Positions 1 to 7,156 of a stretch of DNA of 53,287 bases are shown here, piece by piece. The notes below the pieces were generated by a model. The model was not told where the DNA came from. It searched no databases and saw only the letters and a list, made by a program, of their open reading frames with translations. Position 1 is the stretch's first letter. Every line of letters begins with the position of its first letter. This DNA is from a virus: the IMG/VR virus record IMGVR_UViG_3300005096_000121, positions 1 to 53,287 of that record; one strand, 5' to 3'. The translations under genes were made by a program, and so were the position numbers.

Positions 1-71
1 TACAGAATAACTCTCTCTCTCTCTCGTATCCCATGTATGGTGAAATCTATTCACACCTTCTTATATCTTTA

Positions 72-129
72 GGGACTCCTACTTATAGTTTTCAATTAAG
101 GGACTCCTAGAAATACTTTGAGACTCCTA
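72..129 (+). repeat. Three direct repeats of GGGACTCCTA at the left end
   Basis: GGGACTCCTA occurs at 72-81 and 100-109, with a variant GAGACTCCTA at 120-129. The copies are interleaved with two copies of another motif (79-92 and 138-151). The stretch lies just upstream of the first gene, so a regulatory role is likely, but no clear -35/-10 pair with standard spacing was found. Confidence 0.55.
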
Positions 130-151
130 ACTCCTTTCTACTTATAGTTTT
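79..151 (+). promoter_or_regulatory. Two copies of the 14-bp motif CTACTTATAGTTTT
   Basis: Exact copies lie at 79-92 and 138-151. The same motif with one change (CTACCTATAGTTTT) forms both arms of a perfect inverted repeat over the promoter at 46878-46922. Each copy contains TATAGT, which resembles a -10 box. It is either an operator half-site or part of a phage-specific promoter. A CT dinucleotide run (about 11-25) precedes this block. Confidence 0.55.
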
Positions 152-196
152 ACATAAAGTAAGAAAACGAATCCAATAAATCTTTGGAGAATATAC

Positions 197-673
197 TTGC
201 ACAATTCCGCACTACAGATAGAATCACAAACATCAGATGAAATCAAGTCACCACAATCGAAAGGAAACCTAATGAACAAGCTCAATGCCATGTTACCTAA
301 ATCATGCGATCCATATACTCTCAACAAAAAGGAGTTAGCTCAAGCAATCTCAAACAGTAAGTATCATCTTCAACTGTGTAGTGTGTGCGGAGAATTAGCC
401 TTAGCTAAAGTGAAAATTTGTATATGTCACGATTGTTATGTCGGTACTCCACCAGCTAAAAAAACTAATGACGCAAAAGACACAGAAGAAAAGAAGGAGA
501 CACGGAAGAAAAAGGAGAGACTAATATACCTACTCAAACGTATAAACAATAAAGATGCGGTAGCCACTATCATCGCTACTGCTTACATAAACAAAATCCT
601 AGACATGAACGAGTGTCATAACTTATGCGTAGAATGCAAAATCGAGTTAATTCCAGATTACTGGAATGATTGA
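197..673 (+). CDS. Small protein with two cysteine-pair motifs
   Basis: This 158-residue protein is not recognised. A CxxC pair (CSVC) is followed by CICHDC and, near the C-terminus, CHNLCVEC, the kind of spacing seen in treble-clef or zinc-ribbon folds. A lysine/glutamate-rich linker separates the two cysteine clusters. The start is uncertain: a TTG at 197 has GGAG seven bases upstream, and an in-frame ATG at 272 also has a good AAGGA site. As the first gene after the repeated left-end motifs it is probably expressed early. A nucleic-acid or protein-binding role is inference only. Confidence 0.7.
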   Translation: MHNSALQIESQTSDEIKSPQSKGNLMNKLNAMLPKSCDPYTLNKKELAQAISNSKYHLQLCSVCGELALAKVKICICHDCYVGTPPAKKTNDAKDTEEKKETRKKKERLIYLLKRINNKDAVATIIATAYINKILDMNECHNLCVECKIELIPDYWND

Positions 674-723
674 AGACATTTCAACTCAAGCACAAACAAC
701 CCAACTCAAGGAGAAATTTGAAG

Positions 724-843
724 ATGGAAAATAAAATAACCGAAGGTGCGTGGAGGTGGTTAGATAATCAGCAAATTGCCGGCAATCGTTCTCGTCTAAC
801 TGGTCCCGGTAGGTTCAGATTGATTGGAGCAACTAAAACATGA
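724..843 (+). CDS. 39-residue hypothetical protein
   Basis: A short frame with an AGGAG ribosome site about ten bases upstream of its ATG. The peptide is basic and has two tryptophans near the N-terminus. Its stop overlaps a possible upstream ATG (840) of the next gene in an ATGA junction, which supports real translation. No family is recognised. Confidence 0.5.
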   Translation: MENKITEGAWRWLDNQQIAGNRSRLTGPGRFRLIGATKT

Positions 844-869
844 ACCCTCTTTTCCTGGAAAGGAATACT

Positions 870-1205
870 ATGACTGAACGAAGCATGAGAGAACGGGCAG
901 AAAAAGTGATTTCTATATTAGACGATCTCGAAGCTGAAAGAGGTGCGGCTACTTCCCATTTCAATCTCATCCTCGCACTACTAATAAGTAACGGATCATT
1001 ACAGATGGAGTCAGGTGCGAGAAAGTTTGTGCAAGAGAAACGTAAGGAATACAAGCTAACCTACGGTGACGGTAGTGGTGGAGTAGAGTTATGCTCATTC
1101 AATGATAAAGTTCAGAAAATCATTGGTAACTACATTGACCAACCACCAAAAGGTCAGAGTCTACTTGAAGTCTTAGAGAATGCAAGAAAGGAAAAAAGGA
1201 TATGA
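870..1205 (+). CDS. Hypothetical helical protein
   Basis: A 111-residue protein that begins with a charged helix (about residues 1-30), with no recognised domain. ATG 870 is preferred because AAAGGA lies at normal spacing. An in-frame ATG at 840 overlapping the previous stop would add ten residues. A copy of the dispersed CCAGGAAAA motif (reverse, 850-858) sits just before the start. The stop overlaps the next ATG as ATGA. Confidence 0.65.
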   Translation: MTERSMRERAEKVISILDDLEAERGAATSHFNLILALLISNGSLQMESGARKFVQEKRKEYKLTYGDGSGGVELCSFNDKVQKIIGNYIDQPPKGQSLLEVLENARKEKRI

Positions 1206-1468
1206 AAATTGAATACAGTAAGCAAGAGAATCCAGTAACACCCAAACCTTGGGATCAGTTTGAACTTGGGGAATTATTCTATTGTTTTGGGCTTAATGCG
1301 TGCATATACGTTCGGGTGCGGTACGGCGTCGTTCAAGTCGCGGCAGTTGATGCTATGGTCTGCCCGAGTATTTACGATGAACAGGCAATGGAGAGTTTCA
1401 CAAACTCCGATCAATGTCTCCCTGCACCCGGCAAAGTAACCTTAACTTTTGGAAAGGATGGAACATGA
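1202..1468 (+). CDS. Hypothetical protein, 88 aa
   Basis: It begins at an ATGA overlap with the upstream gene and ends in another ATGA overlap downstream, so it is embedded in a translationally coupled string. It contains hydrophobic beta-like stretches and three cysteines, with no recognised motif. Function unknown. Confidence 0.65.
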   Translation: MKIEYSKQENPVTPKPWDQFELGELFYCFGLNACIYVRVRYGVVQVAAVDAMVCPSIYDEQAMESFTNSDQCLPAPGKVTLTFGKDGT

Positions 1469-1542
1469 ATATATCAATGGAAGAGTTTAGGGAGTTAACG
1501 GAGTACCTAATCAATGCTATGTGGAGACACCAATTGCGATGA
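1465..1542 (+). CDS. Possible 25-residue coupled micropeptide
   Basis: The ATG overlaps the preceding stop (ATGA) and the frame reads 25 codons, ending inside the next gene. It may be a real micropeptide or a leader whose translation delivers ribosomes to the gene starting at 1514. The evidence is only the overlap and an upstream AAAGGA. Confidence 0.3.
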   Translation: MNISMEEFRELTEYLINAMWRHQLR

Positions 1543-1828
1543 AAGGCTCCGCCGCGACACCAGCTTTGGTGTGCAATTTGAGTACCGCATCAAACCCACA
1601 GCCGAGACGCGGCCTATGAATCACGAAGAGTGGGGGAAATACGCCAAACGAACTGTGCGAAGCAAACTAAACGGCTCGGAATCTTTAATCCTGAGTCGTT
1701 CTCGCCAAGAGATTTTAGTGGGAACCGTTTACCACACATTTTTCGAGATGGCTGAGAACTACACAAAACCCAACGGCGACCCGCTCACAGTGACTGTCGA
1801 CACTGACTCGGAGGATTGGCCACAATGA
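1514..1828 (+). CDS. Hypothetical protein, 104 aa
   Basis: A soluble, charged protein with no recognised domain. It starts inside the 25-codon frame above and its stop overlaps the next start in an ATGA junction. Synonymous positions are more GC-rich than in the following genes, which could mean a different origin. The start is not certain because no strong ribosome site precedes it. Confidence 0.55.
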   Translation: MLCGDTNCDERLRRDTSFGVQFEYRIKPTAETRPMNHEEWGKYAKRTVRSKLNGSESLILSRSRQEILVGTVYHTFFEMAENYTKPNGDPLTVTVDTDSEDWPQ

Positions 1829-2199
1829 ACACAGACACAATCGAAGCACGAATGGCGGGTAGGCATATGGCAAGCGTCCTCCACGATCTGATAACCGAGG
1901 ATTTCCATGATCTGATAGTCGAAGATGGGAATCCTTGGAAAAACGGAACGGGTGCTGATTACGCAGAGTCTTTGTTAAGGGAATTAGCTAAGTTGCTTCC
2001 GCACAGAAAACTAGACAATGAAGAACTACAACCACTCAGTCGACTCGGTGCTGTTACCATAAAATTTGGGCTGCACAAAGGAGAGCCATACTCTAACATA
2101 CCGATTGGCTATTTGGATTGGCTAATGAAAAGTAGTGAGGACTCTGTCAAGTCACTCAGAGCCTACCTAACTCATCCAGACCTTCCTACAGAAGACTAG
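1825..2199 (+). CDS. DUF3820-like domain protein
   Basis: The C-terminal half (about residues 75-115) reads VTIKFGLHKGEPYSNIPIG followed by YLDWL. This fits the small DUF3820-type module (core: a glycine-lysine 'fGkykGk' turn, then IP..YL.W), which is known as an appendage of exonucleases and as a free-standing phage protein. The N-terminal half is helical and unassigned. ATG 1825 is chosen over an upstream TTG because GGAGGA lies nine bases upstream and the ATG overlaps the preceding stop. A nucleic-acid-related role is inference. Confidence 0.6.
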   Translation: MNTDTIEARMAGRHMASVLHDLITEDFHDLIVEDGNPWKNGTGADYAESLLRELAKLLPHRKLDNEELQPLSRLGAVTIKFGLHKGEPYSNIPIGYLDWLMKSSEDSVKSLRAYLTHPDLPTED

Positions 2200-2214
2200 T
2201 CATATGACTAACCC

Positions 2215-2234
2215 CTGAAGTGTGAAATTTAATC
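2215..2234 (-). repeat. Dispersed 20-bp motif, copy 1
   Basis: The reverse complement of GATTAAATTTCAC plus a CTTCAG-like tail. It lies between the stop at 2199 and the ribosome site of the TTG-initiated gene at 2256. Confidence 0.75.
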
Positions 2235-2255
2235 AGTCAATAAAGGAGTATTACT

Positions 2256-2474
2256 TTGAGGAACCAACTAGGGATAGACACACACATGACTATGGGGACT
2301 AGAACCACTCTCGTGAGAAATGGATTGTCTGAAATGAAGAAAGCAGGGAGGATACCCTTCACAGGTTTGAAGACTCGTAACATCCTAGTAGTAAAAGCTA
2401 ACTACGGTGATGTGATCCCTAAATGGGGTAGAAGCTTCGTAGCGGAGAAAAGACGATTGAGGACTAGTGGTTAG
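2256..2474 (+). CDS. Basic hypothetical protein, TTG start
   Basis: A basic 72-residue protein. The TTG start is chosen because AAAGGAG lies seven bases upstream. The first ATG (2286) has no such site. The 20-bp motif lies about 20 bases upstream. No domain is recognised. The basic charge would suit nucleic-acid binding, but this is inference. Confidence 0.55.
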   Translation: MRNQLGIDTHMTMGTRTTLVRNGLSEMKKAGRIPFTGLKTRNILVVKANYGDVIPKWGRSFVAEKRRLRTSG

Positions 2475-2536
2475 TGCCTACCTTACTTTTCTCCAGGAAA
2501 AGACCATCACATTATTATTTGAATTGGAGAAGAACA

Positions 2537-2731
2537 ATGACTTACTTAGTCAGATTCGTTATCACTGACACTCGATCATTCGATGTAATCATTGATGGAG
2601 TTCATCCGGACGATGACAAACAAGCCTTACTCAGGAACTTCTCAGTCGCCAATGAACTAAGAAGAAACAAAGAAATTACTGAGGTTAAATTCTACCGTCA
2701 CATATCAGACTTCACTACTACAGTTCGTTGA
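2537..2731 (+). CDS. Small hypothetical protein, 64 aa
   Basis: ATG 2537 follows GGAGAAG. A GTG-initiated extension to 2474 lacks this support. The protein reads as a compact alpha-beta fold: a hydrophobic first strand, an acidic DDDK loop, then a charged helix. No family is recognised. The dispersed CCAGGAAAA motif (2493-2501) lies in its leader. Confidence 0.6.
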   Translation: MTYLVRFVITDTRSFDVIIDGVHPDDDKQALLRNFSVANELRRNKEITEVKFYRHISDFTTTVR

Positions 2732-2740
2732 GGTAACATC

Positions 2741-2947
2741 ATGGGAAGACATCGATTACAAATAGACTCCTCGATCGTATCCATGATGCGGAGAGGATTA
2801 ACTAATCACTGCATCTCTAAGAGATTAAAAGTCTCTGTCAGAACTGTAGAATCAAGAAGACAAGAATTGATGAGAAAGAACAAAGTGCATAGTGCATTCC
2901 AACTGGGTTATCTTTTAGGAAGAAAAAAGATAACTTATACTGACTAA
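2741..2947 (+). CDS. Free-standing LuxR/GerE-type helix-turn-helix protein
   Basis: Almost the whole 68 residues form one DNA-binding domain. Residues about 17-46 (GLTNHCISKRLKVSVRTVES, then RRQELMRK) match the LuxR/GerE helix-turn-helix, where 'I(A/S)..L.(V/I)S.RTVE.(H/R)' is the family signature. There is no receiver or autoinducer domain. As one of only two obvious helix-turn-helix regulators in the window it is a candidate reader of the dispersed DNA motifs. It lies at the end of the left gene string, just before the virion genes. Confidence 0.8.
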   Translation: MGRHRLQIDSSIVSMMRRGLTNHCISKRLKVSVRTVESRRQELMRKNKVHSAFQLGYLLGRKKITYTD

Positions 2948-2962
2948 CAAGAAAGAACAGAT

Positions 2963-3685
2963 ATGGCTGACATTACTAGCAATTTGGAATTGTATTTGAA
3001 GCTAGACGAAACTTCCGGTCTTGTGGCTACTGATGCAAGTGGCGGTGGTAACCACGGCAACCTAGATGGCGGGTTGGATTTTGCGAACAATAGCGTTGCG
3101 GGACAAATTGGGAACGCTCTCGATGTCACAGGGAATGGCCGAAGAATCAGTTTCGGGGATCAGTCTGATTTTGAATTCACAACAGGTGCATTCACTCTAG
3201 CCTGCTGGTTCAATACTGACTTGCCCGGTGCTACCAGCGTATCGCGGACGACACTGTTAAATAAACAACATACAGGACTATTGATAAATCCAGGCTATAG
3301 ATTGAATGTGTGGGCAGGTAAGTTACGCTTTCTGATTGGTGACGGTGCATTCTCCGATTTTGTACAGAACGAAACGCTAGTCAATGACGGGCAAAATCAT
3401 TTTGCCTGCTTAACTATGTCGTCGGCCAAGGAAATGACACTCTATCTGGACCAAGAAGCCCCAATAGCTAAAACCCACGCTCTTGGCTCTCTTGATACCT
3501 CCATTGCCCTGGGCGTTGGTGGATTGGCTTGGGTCACTACATTCGGATTCGACGGGTGGCTTGATGACTTCAGAATTTACTCTCGTGAACTGGCTGCTGA
3601 GGATGTAACTGCTCTCTATAACTTCACTGGAGAATCATTAGCTCTATCGAGTTCTACTAACGTAGGTCTTAGTGTGTCTGTCTAG
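2963..3685 (+). CDS. LamG/concanavalin A-like lectin-fold virion protein
   Basis: 240 residues. About residues 5-215 have the hallmarks of a Laminin-G_3 jelly roll: LELYLKLDETSG at the start, the NHGNL turn, FTLACWFNT, and the closing FDGWLDDFRIYSREL pattern before a final helix. LamG domains in phages usually sit on tail fibres or capsid surfaces and bind glycans. No signal peptide is seen. The position just upstream of an Ig-like virion gene and TerL supports a structural, probably receptor-binding or surface, role. Confidence 0.8.
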   Translation: MADITSNLELYLKLDETSGLVATDASGGGNHGNLDGGLDFANNSVAGQIGNALDVTGNGRRISFGDQSDFEFTTGAFTLACWFNTDLPGATSVSRTTLLNKQHTGLLINPGYRLNVWAGKLRFLIGDGAFSDFVQNETLVNDGQNHFACLTMSSAKEMTLYLDQEAPIAKTHALGSLDTSIALGVGGLAWVTTFGFDGWLDDFRIYSRELAAEDVTALYNFTGESLALSSSTNVGLSVSV

Positions 3686-3729
3686 GCACCACATCTATAG
3701 TTTCACCACCCAACCCACATAGGATTATT

Positions 3730-4119
3730 ATGAGTGACATCTCTGTACTTACCAATCGCATCATTCCCATTGATGTAGAGCTTTACACCAACACTTCTAT
3801 TCCTGCATCTATTGTTGGAGGTATTGATTCGGAAGTTAGACTTCAATTCACTTTGAAGAACAAGGATGCAACTAGTCCTTATGCCGTATCTACTACTGAT
3901 CTTTCTTCGGTCGATAGGGTTGACTATATATTCACCCAACCAAATGGTCTCATCTACACTAAACTCGCAGCTATAGATAGTCCTGCTTCATCTGGTGTAG
4001 TCTATCTGTACCTAGATAAGTCGGACCTAAACGTATCCGGCACTTGGCAAGTCGCTGCCATAGTCACTATAGGAGATATTGTAGTCTCCTATCCTAATGT
4101 TCCTTTCACAGTGGAGTAG
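3730..4119 (+). CDS. Ig-like/BppU N-terminal-like virion protein
   Basis: 129 residues made almost entirely of predicted beta strands. The order 'iPIDVELYTN', 'VRLQFTLKNKD', 'VDRVDYIFTQPNG', 'SGVVYLYLDKSDL' and 'GTWQVAAIVTIGD' resembles the N-terminal domain of phage baseplate upper proteins (BppU), which carries the 'kPdG...G.v.y.l...d....G.W' pattern. It is likely a virion attachment or fibre-joining protein and is probably co-transcribed with the LamG gene. The family match is moderate. Confidence 0.6.
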   Translation: MSDISVLTNRIIPIDVELYTNTSIPASIVGGIDSEVRLQFTLKNKDATSPYAVSTTDLSSVDRVDYIFTQPNGLIYTKLAAIDSPASSGVVYLYLDKSDLNVSGTWQVAAIVTIGDIVVSYPNVPFTVE

Positions 4120-4122
4120 ACT

Positions 4123-4200
4123 ATGTCTTGGCCTGATACAGTGGCTCTTATCGCTGTCCTCCTGTTTTTCGTCGCTTTAGGATATCTAGGAACTAAATAA
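4123..4200 (+). CDS. 25-residue single-TM micropeptide
   Basis: A short frame with GGAG seven bases before its ATG. After a short polar N-terminus the peptide is one hydrophobic helix (about residues 7-22) ending in lysine, so it is probably an inner-membrane peptide. It fills the gap between the Ig-like gene and TerL exactly. Function unknown; a lysis accessory or membrane regulator is possible. Confidence 0.5.
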   Translation: MSWPDTVALIAVLLFFVALGYLGTK

Positions 4201-4209
4201 TTACACACT

Positions 4210-5652
4210 ATGAATAACACCATCAGTCTGAAGTGGAACAAGTTCATACCTGAAGAACCCACTCCTAAGCAGATAGCTTTTCTCTCTCTTCCTCACCTTG
4301 AAGTTCTATTCGGGGGAAGTGCTGGATCGGGGAAATCGAGTGCTCTCTTAGCTTCAGCACTTCAATATTGTGATGTTCCTGGTTACTCTGCCATTCTCTT
4401 TCGGAAAACTATTACTGACCACAAGTTGCCCGACTCTATTCTCAGTCGAGCAAAGAAATGGTTAGAGCCATTCCTGGCAAGTAAAGAAGTGAAATGGGTT
4501 TCTAATGAGAACACCTTTCACTTTGCTTCAGGTGCTACTCTCACCTTCGGATACTTAGATTCAGAGATGCACAAGTATCGGTATCAATCTGCTAGATTCC
4601 ATTTTGTGGGAATGGATGAATGCACTCAGATAGCTGAAGATGATTACCTCTATCTCTTTTCTCGAATCAGAAAAAGTAAGCAAGAGTCTGCTATTCCTCT
4701 TCGATTTCGATCTGCAACTAATCCAGGTGGTAAGTCTCATCAATTCATTAAAGACAGATTCCAAATTAGAAGGAATCCTGTTACAGGTAAGTTCCACGGA
4801 CATAGAAAGAACAAGCCGTTTATTCCAGCATCCTTATTGGATAATCCCTATCTAGGTGCTGAGTACGCTGAGACTCTTGATGAGCTTGGAACTATTGAAA
4901 GAGATCGTCTCAAGTTTGGGGATTGGGATTCACAAGAGAGTGCTATCTTCGATAGAGATTGGTTCAACAATCGGTACACAATTAAGAATGGAGAGATTCT
5001 AGTTCTCCACGAACCTGACTCAGTAAGAACTTTCATTCTCAAGGACCTACTCAGATTCTGTTGTGTTGATAGTGCTTCTTCCGAAAGGACAGGAATTGAG
5101 GGAAAGTCATTCAGAACAAATACTGGTCCTTCCTACTCCGTGTGTGGAACCTTTGCAGTTCTCGACAAACCTCCTTTTGATCTCGTCTGGTTGCACAACT
5201 TTAGGAGTCAGTGCAAGATTCCAATCCTTCAAGATCGAGTGAAGAGAATCTATCGGAAATGGAAACCTTCATTCATTAGAATTCAGGATACGACTGCTGA
5301 TCGTGGAGTAGGTCAGAACCTAGACGCTGATGGGCTGCCTATGAAGTTCATTCCCTCTCCTACGACTGACAAAGTGGTGGGCTCCATAGACGCTCAGATC
5401 AGGGCTGAAAGGGGTAGAATATGGCTTCCTAAGCACACCTCATGGCTGAGTGACCTTGAGAACGAGCTGTTCGCCTGGACAGGGCATCCTAAGGAGGTCA
5501 ATGACCAGATTGACGTATTATCGTCTGGAGCGTCAGAGGCGGCCTCTAGGGGCCTAGGAGAACAGATTGATGAGACTCTCCAGACTCCTCAAACCAACAC
5601 TGCTCCTATGTCTACTGGAGGGATGGGTGGTACTTCTAGAATATATCACTAG
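4210..5652 (+). CDS. terL: Terminase large subunit (ATPase and nuclease)
   Basis: 480 residues, a usual length. The N-terminal ATPase has Walker A GGSAGSGKSS (35-44), Walker B FHFVGMDE (130-137) and a coupling motif SATNPGG near residue 175. The C-terminal RNase H-like nuclease is marked by CCVDSA (near 284), RIQDTTADRG (near 360) and NDQIDVL (near 438), which supply the metal-binding aspartates. It drives DNA packaging into proheads and cuts concatemers. A candidate small subunit lies far away (44170-45045), which is unusual. Two hairpin terminators follow the gene. Confidence 0.96.
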   Translation: MNNTISLKWNKFIPEEPTPKQIAFLSLPHLEVLFGGSAGSGKSSALLASALQYCDVPGYSAILFRKTITDHKLPDSILSRAKKWLEPFLASKEVKWVSNENTFHFASGATLTFGYLDSEMHKYRYQSARFHFVGMDECTQIAEDDYLYLFSRIRKSKQESAIPLRFRSATNPGGKSHQFIKDRFQIRRNPVTGKFHGHRKNKPFIPASLLDNPYLGAEYAETLDELGTIERDRLKFGDWDSQESAIFDRDWFNNRYTIKNGEILVLHEPDSVRTFILKDLLRFCCVDSASSERTGIEGKSFRTNTGPSYSVCGTFAVLDKPPFDLVWLHNFRSQCKIPILQDRVKRIYRKWKPSFIRIQDTTADRGVGQNLDADGLPMKFIPSPTTDKVVGSIDAQIRAERGRIWLPKHTSWLSDLENELFAWTGHPKEVNDQIDVLSSGASEAASRGLGEQIDETLQTPQTNTAPMSTGGMGGTSRIYH

Positions 5653-5792
5653 AATGTGTGGTAGTGAGACTTGGGTTTGCACACCTCCTCTCTTGCTGGA
5701 GACTACAAGCATCGAGTGATAGCTCGCTTGTGGTTTCAATTTGGGAATCTGGAGCGAACACCAATTGACACTTGGGAATGTTCCCTTTGCAG

Positions 5793-5834
5793 ACGGGGTT
5801 GAGGTTACGTAAGTAGCCTTGACCTCGTTTTATT
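5793..5834 (+). terminator. Intrinsic terminator downstream of terL
   Basis: ACGGGGTTGAGG can pair over 12 positions (three G-U) with CCTTGACCTCGT across a 12-base loop, followed by TTTTATT. Confidence 0.6.
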
Positions 5835-5916
5835 GCTAGAATATCTGATGTACCCAGACTCTTGCGTCTATCTATGACGCACTCCTAAAGTGATGACCAC
5901 CACTAATCTGGGTATA

Positions 5917-5956
5917 GGGCCAGCAATGCTTCTAACATTGGCTGGTCCATTTTTAT
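5917..5956 (+). terminator. Second terminator candidate downstream of terL
   Basis: GGGCCAGCAATG pairs with CATTGGCTGGTCC, with one bulged base, around a short loop. The stem is followed by ATTTTTATT. Confidence 0.6.
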
Positions 5957-6024
5957 TCCTTAGAGAGGAATATCTGAGAAGCTTTTTCCTGGAGAAGAGT
6001 AACTGAGACGATTCTCACACACTA

Positions 6025-6043
6025 GGGTCTGAACCGTGAAAAG
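6025..6043 (-). repeat. Dispersed motif, long-tail copy
   Basis: The reverse complement of CTTTTCACGGTTCAGACCC, identical over 19 bases to the copy at 26941-26959. Confidence 0.7.
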
Positions 6044-6097
6044 TATTCTGTTGACGGACTGATGGGATCTTCTGTGTTTCTCGAATGATTTTGATAT

Positions 6098-6328
6098 TTA
6101 TGTTTCTATGTTCCCAAAACGACCTATCGAAAGGCTTTTTTCTCGCAATAAGTCGGTAACATTTGTGGGTGATCCTATGTCAAAGTGTTCGGCCACAATC
6201 GTCCAACTCCACGCACCCGCTGTTCTACAATTCCACCCTGGTCGAAGTCTTTTGAACTCATAATCTTTCGGCACCTTTATCCCGTTAGACCGTAATTTCT
6301 CCACTAACTGCTCTACCTTTGTGGCCAC
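6098..6328 (-). CDS. Hypothetical protein, 76 aa
   Basis: The last gene of the minus-strand block. A GTG start is used, with GGGGGT about six bases upstream; the ATG two bases earlier is out of frame. The protein has an N-terminal charged helix, then a tryptophan-rich middle (RPGWNCRTAGAWSWTIVAEH) and a serine/leucine-rich end that could recognise a ligand or DNA. No family is recognised. The dispersed 20-bp motif lies in its leader. Confidence 0.55.
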   Translation of the reverse strand: MATKVEQLVEKLRSNGIKVPKDYEFKRLRPGWNCRTAGAWSWTIVAEHFDIGSPTNVTDLLREKSLSIGRFGNIET

Positions 6329-6350
6329 ATGTCACCCCCACATTCACAAG

Positions 6351-6370
6351 GATTAAATTTCACGGATTAC
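6351..6370 (+). repeat. Dispersed 20-bp motif, copy 2
   Basis: GATTAAATTTCACGGATTAC. It overlaps the stop codon of the small gene at 6360-6497 and lies upstream of the gene at 6098-6328. Confidence 0.75.
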
Positions 6371-6497
6371 TAGGTGTATCAATCACTCTAATCTTCATAG
6401 GTTTCGCTTTCTTGAAACGAACCTCAATAGTTCCCACCTTCTTGAATGGCACATGATTGACTTTGATGGGGAGATCATCTTTCTCAGACTCATCCAT
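6360..6497 (-). CDS. 45-residue charged protein
   Basis: A short frame supported by GGAAG before the ATG and by an 8-base overlap with the end of the preceding small membrane gene. The peptide starts acidic and becomes strongly basic, with beta-like alternation. No family is recognised. Its stop codon lies inside the 20-bp motif, so the motif and gene end are physically linked. Confidence 0.55.
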   Translation of the reverse strand: MDESEKDDLPIKVNHVPFKKVGTIEVRFKKAKPMKIRVIDTPSNP

Positions 6498-6597
6498 AGT
6501 ATCTTCCGATTAGGAGTAGCACTCTAAATAGAGTTCCCAGTACCACTCCTACGAGTATTCCTGTCACTAACAGAACTATGATCTCTTTTGCATTCAT
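6490..6597 (-). CDS. 35-residue single-TM peptide
   Basis: A single hydrophobic helix (about residues 6-24) flanked by charged residues, and a basic and aromatic C-terminus. The start overlaps the preceding stop (ATGA) and the end overlaps the next start, so it sits inside a translationally coupled chain of four very small genes. It is a probable inner-membrane peptide of unknown function. Confidence 0.55.
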   Translation of the reverse strand: MNAKEIIVLLVTGILVGVVLGTLFRVLLLIGRYYG

Positions 6598-6821
6598 TTT
6601 TTACTCTTGATGTAATCAAGCAACTTACTGAGATCATCCTTAACGGCTGTTGCACAATCAATGCACAGATAGACTGATTCACCTTGGACACATATATCAA
6701 TTCTACAATCCACATCAGCATAGCATCCTTGACAACCTTTAGGACCTACACGATGTCCAACACTTGCAACCTCAGCTAGTAGATCAGCTTTCTCTAGTTC
6801 TTCTCTTTCGTTTTCGGTCAT
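6594..6821 (-). CDS. Zinc-finger-like small protein
   Basis: 75 residues. An acidic N-terminal helix precedes a cysteine cluster: CQGC, a lone cysteine about five residues on, two more, and a final CIDC pair. This spacing fits one or two zinc-binding knuckles. The ATG at 6821 is preferred over an upstream TTG because GGAGA lies at proper spacing and it overlaps the previous stop. A regulatory or adaptor role is possible, but no family is recognised. Confidence 0.6.
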   Translation of the reverse strand: MTENEREELEKADLLAEVASVGHRVGPKGCQGCYADVDCRIDICVQGESVYLCIDCATAVKDDLSKLLDYIKSKK

Positions 6822-6940
6822 AGTAGTTTCTCCAAACGAATTAACAAGCAAAAAGTTGCTGCAAGGTTCGCCCCAACTGCGATGATTAACCCCAAAAAGA
6901 TTACATCTTCTCTACTATAATTTCTGAATGGATTGTTCAT
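6818..6940 (-). CDS. 40-residue single-TM peptide
   Basis: A polar, basic N-terminus (about 14 residues) is followed by one membrane helix (residues 15-34) and a short basic tail. The stop overlaps the next gene's start as ATGA. It is a second small membrane peptide in this cluster. A pinholin-like or antiholin-like role is possible but unproven. Confidence 0.55.
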   Translation of the reverse strand: MNNPFRNYSREDVIFLGLIIAVGANLAATFCLLIRLEKLL

Positions 6941-6949
6941 AATAATTTC

Positions 6950-7156
6950 CTAAAAAGTTGCAACCCAAGCTATGAGAAATCCGATAGACGCGAATCCGAT
7001 AGCTACAGTCCAACCCAGTATTGTTACCGTCCCTCTCATTATCTGAACTCCTGCAAGCAAACAATCCACATGATTTTCTAGCATGAGTATTTTGTCCTCT
7101 GAATTGTGTAACCTCGCATTAAGTTTTTCTAGTTTCTCAGTAGTCTGCTTTTTCAC
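6950..7156 (-). CDS. Coiled-coil plus single-TM protein, holin-like candidate
   Basis: 68 residues. Residues 1-35 form a charged heptad helix (KLEKLNARLHNSEDKILMLE) and residues about 42-66 form one long hydrophobic segment reaching the C-terminus. The GTG start overlaps the stop of the secreted SNase-like gene (GTGA), with a GGAG site. The layout resembles small phage membrane proteins such as spanin-like or antiholin-like factors, but no family is assigned. The neighbouring secreted proteins make a role in envelope passage plausible. Confidence 0.6.
   Translation of the reverse strand: MKKQTTEKLEKLNARLHNSEDKILMLENHVDCLLAGVQIMRGTVTILGWTVAIGFASIGFLIAWVATF

Larger units (their letters stand above)
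5653..6097. other. Gene-free, hairpin-rich region after terL
   Basis: About 445 bases with no supportable gene on either strand, lying between convergent transcription units. It contains several foldback elements: a GGGAA/TTCCC hairpin near 5774, the terminator at 5793, a GCGTC/GACGC pair near 5865-5880, the terminator at 5917, one CCAGGAAAA motif copy (reverse, 5984-5992) and one dispersed 20-bp-family motif (6025-6043). Confidence 0.6.
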
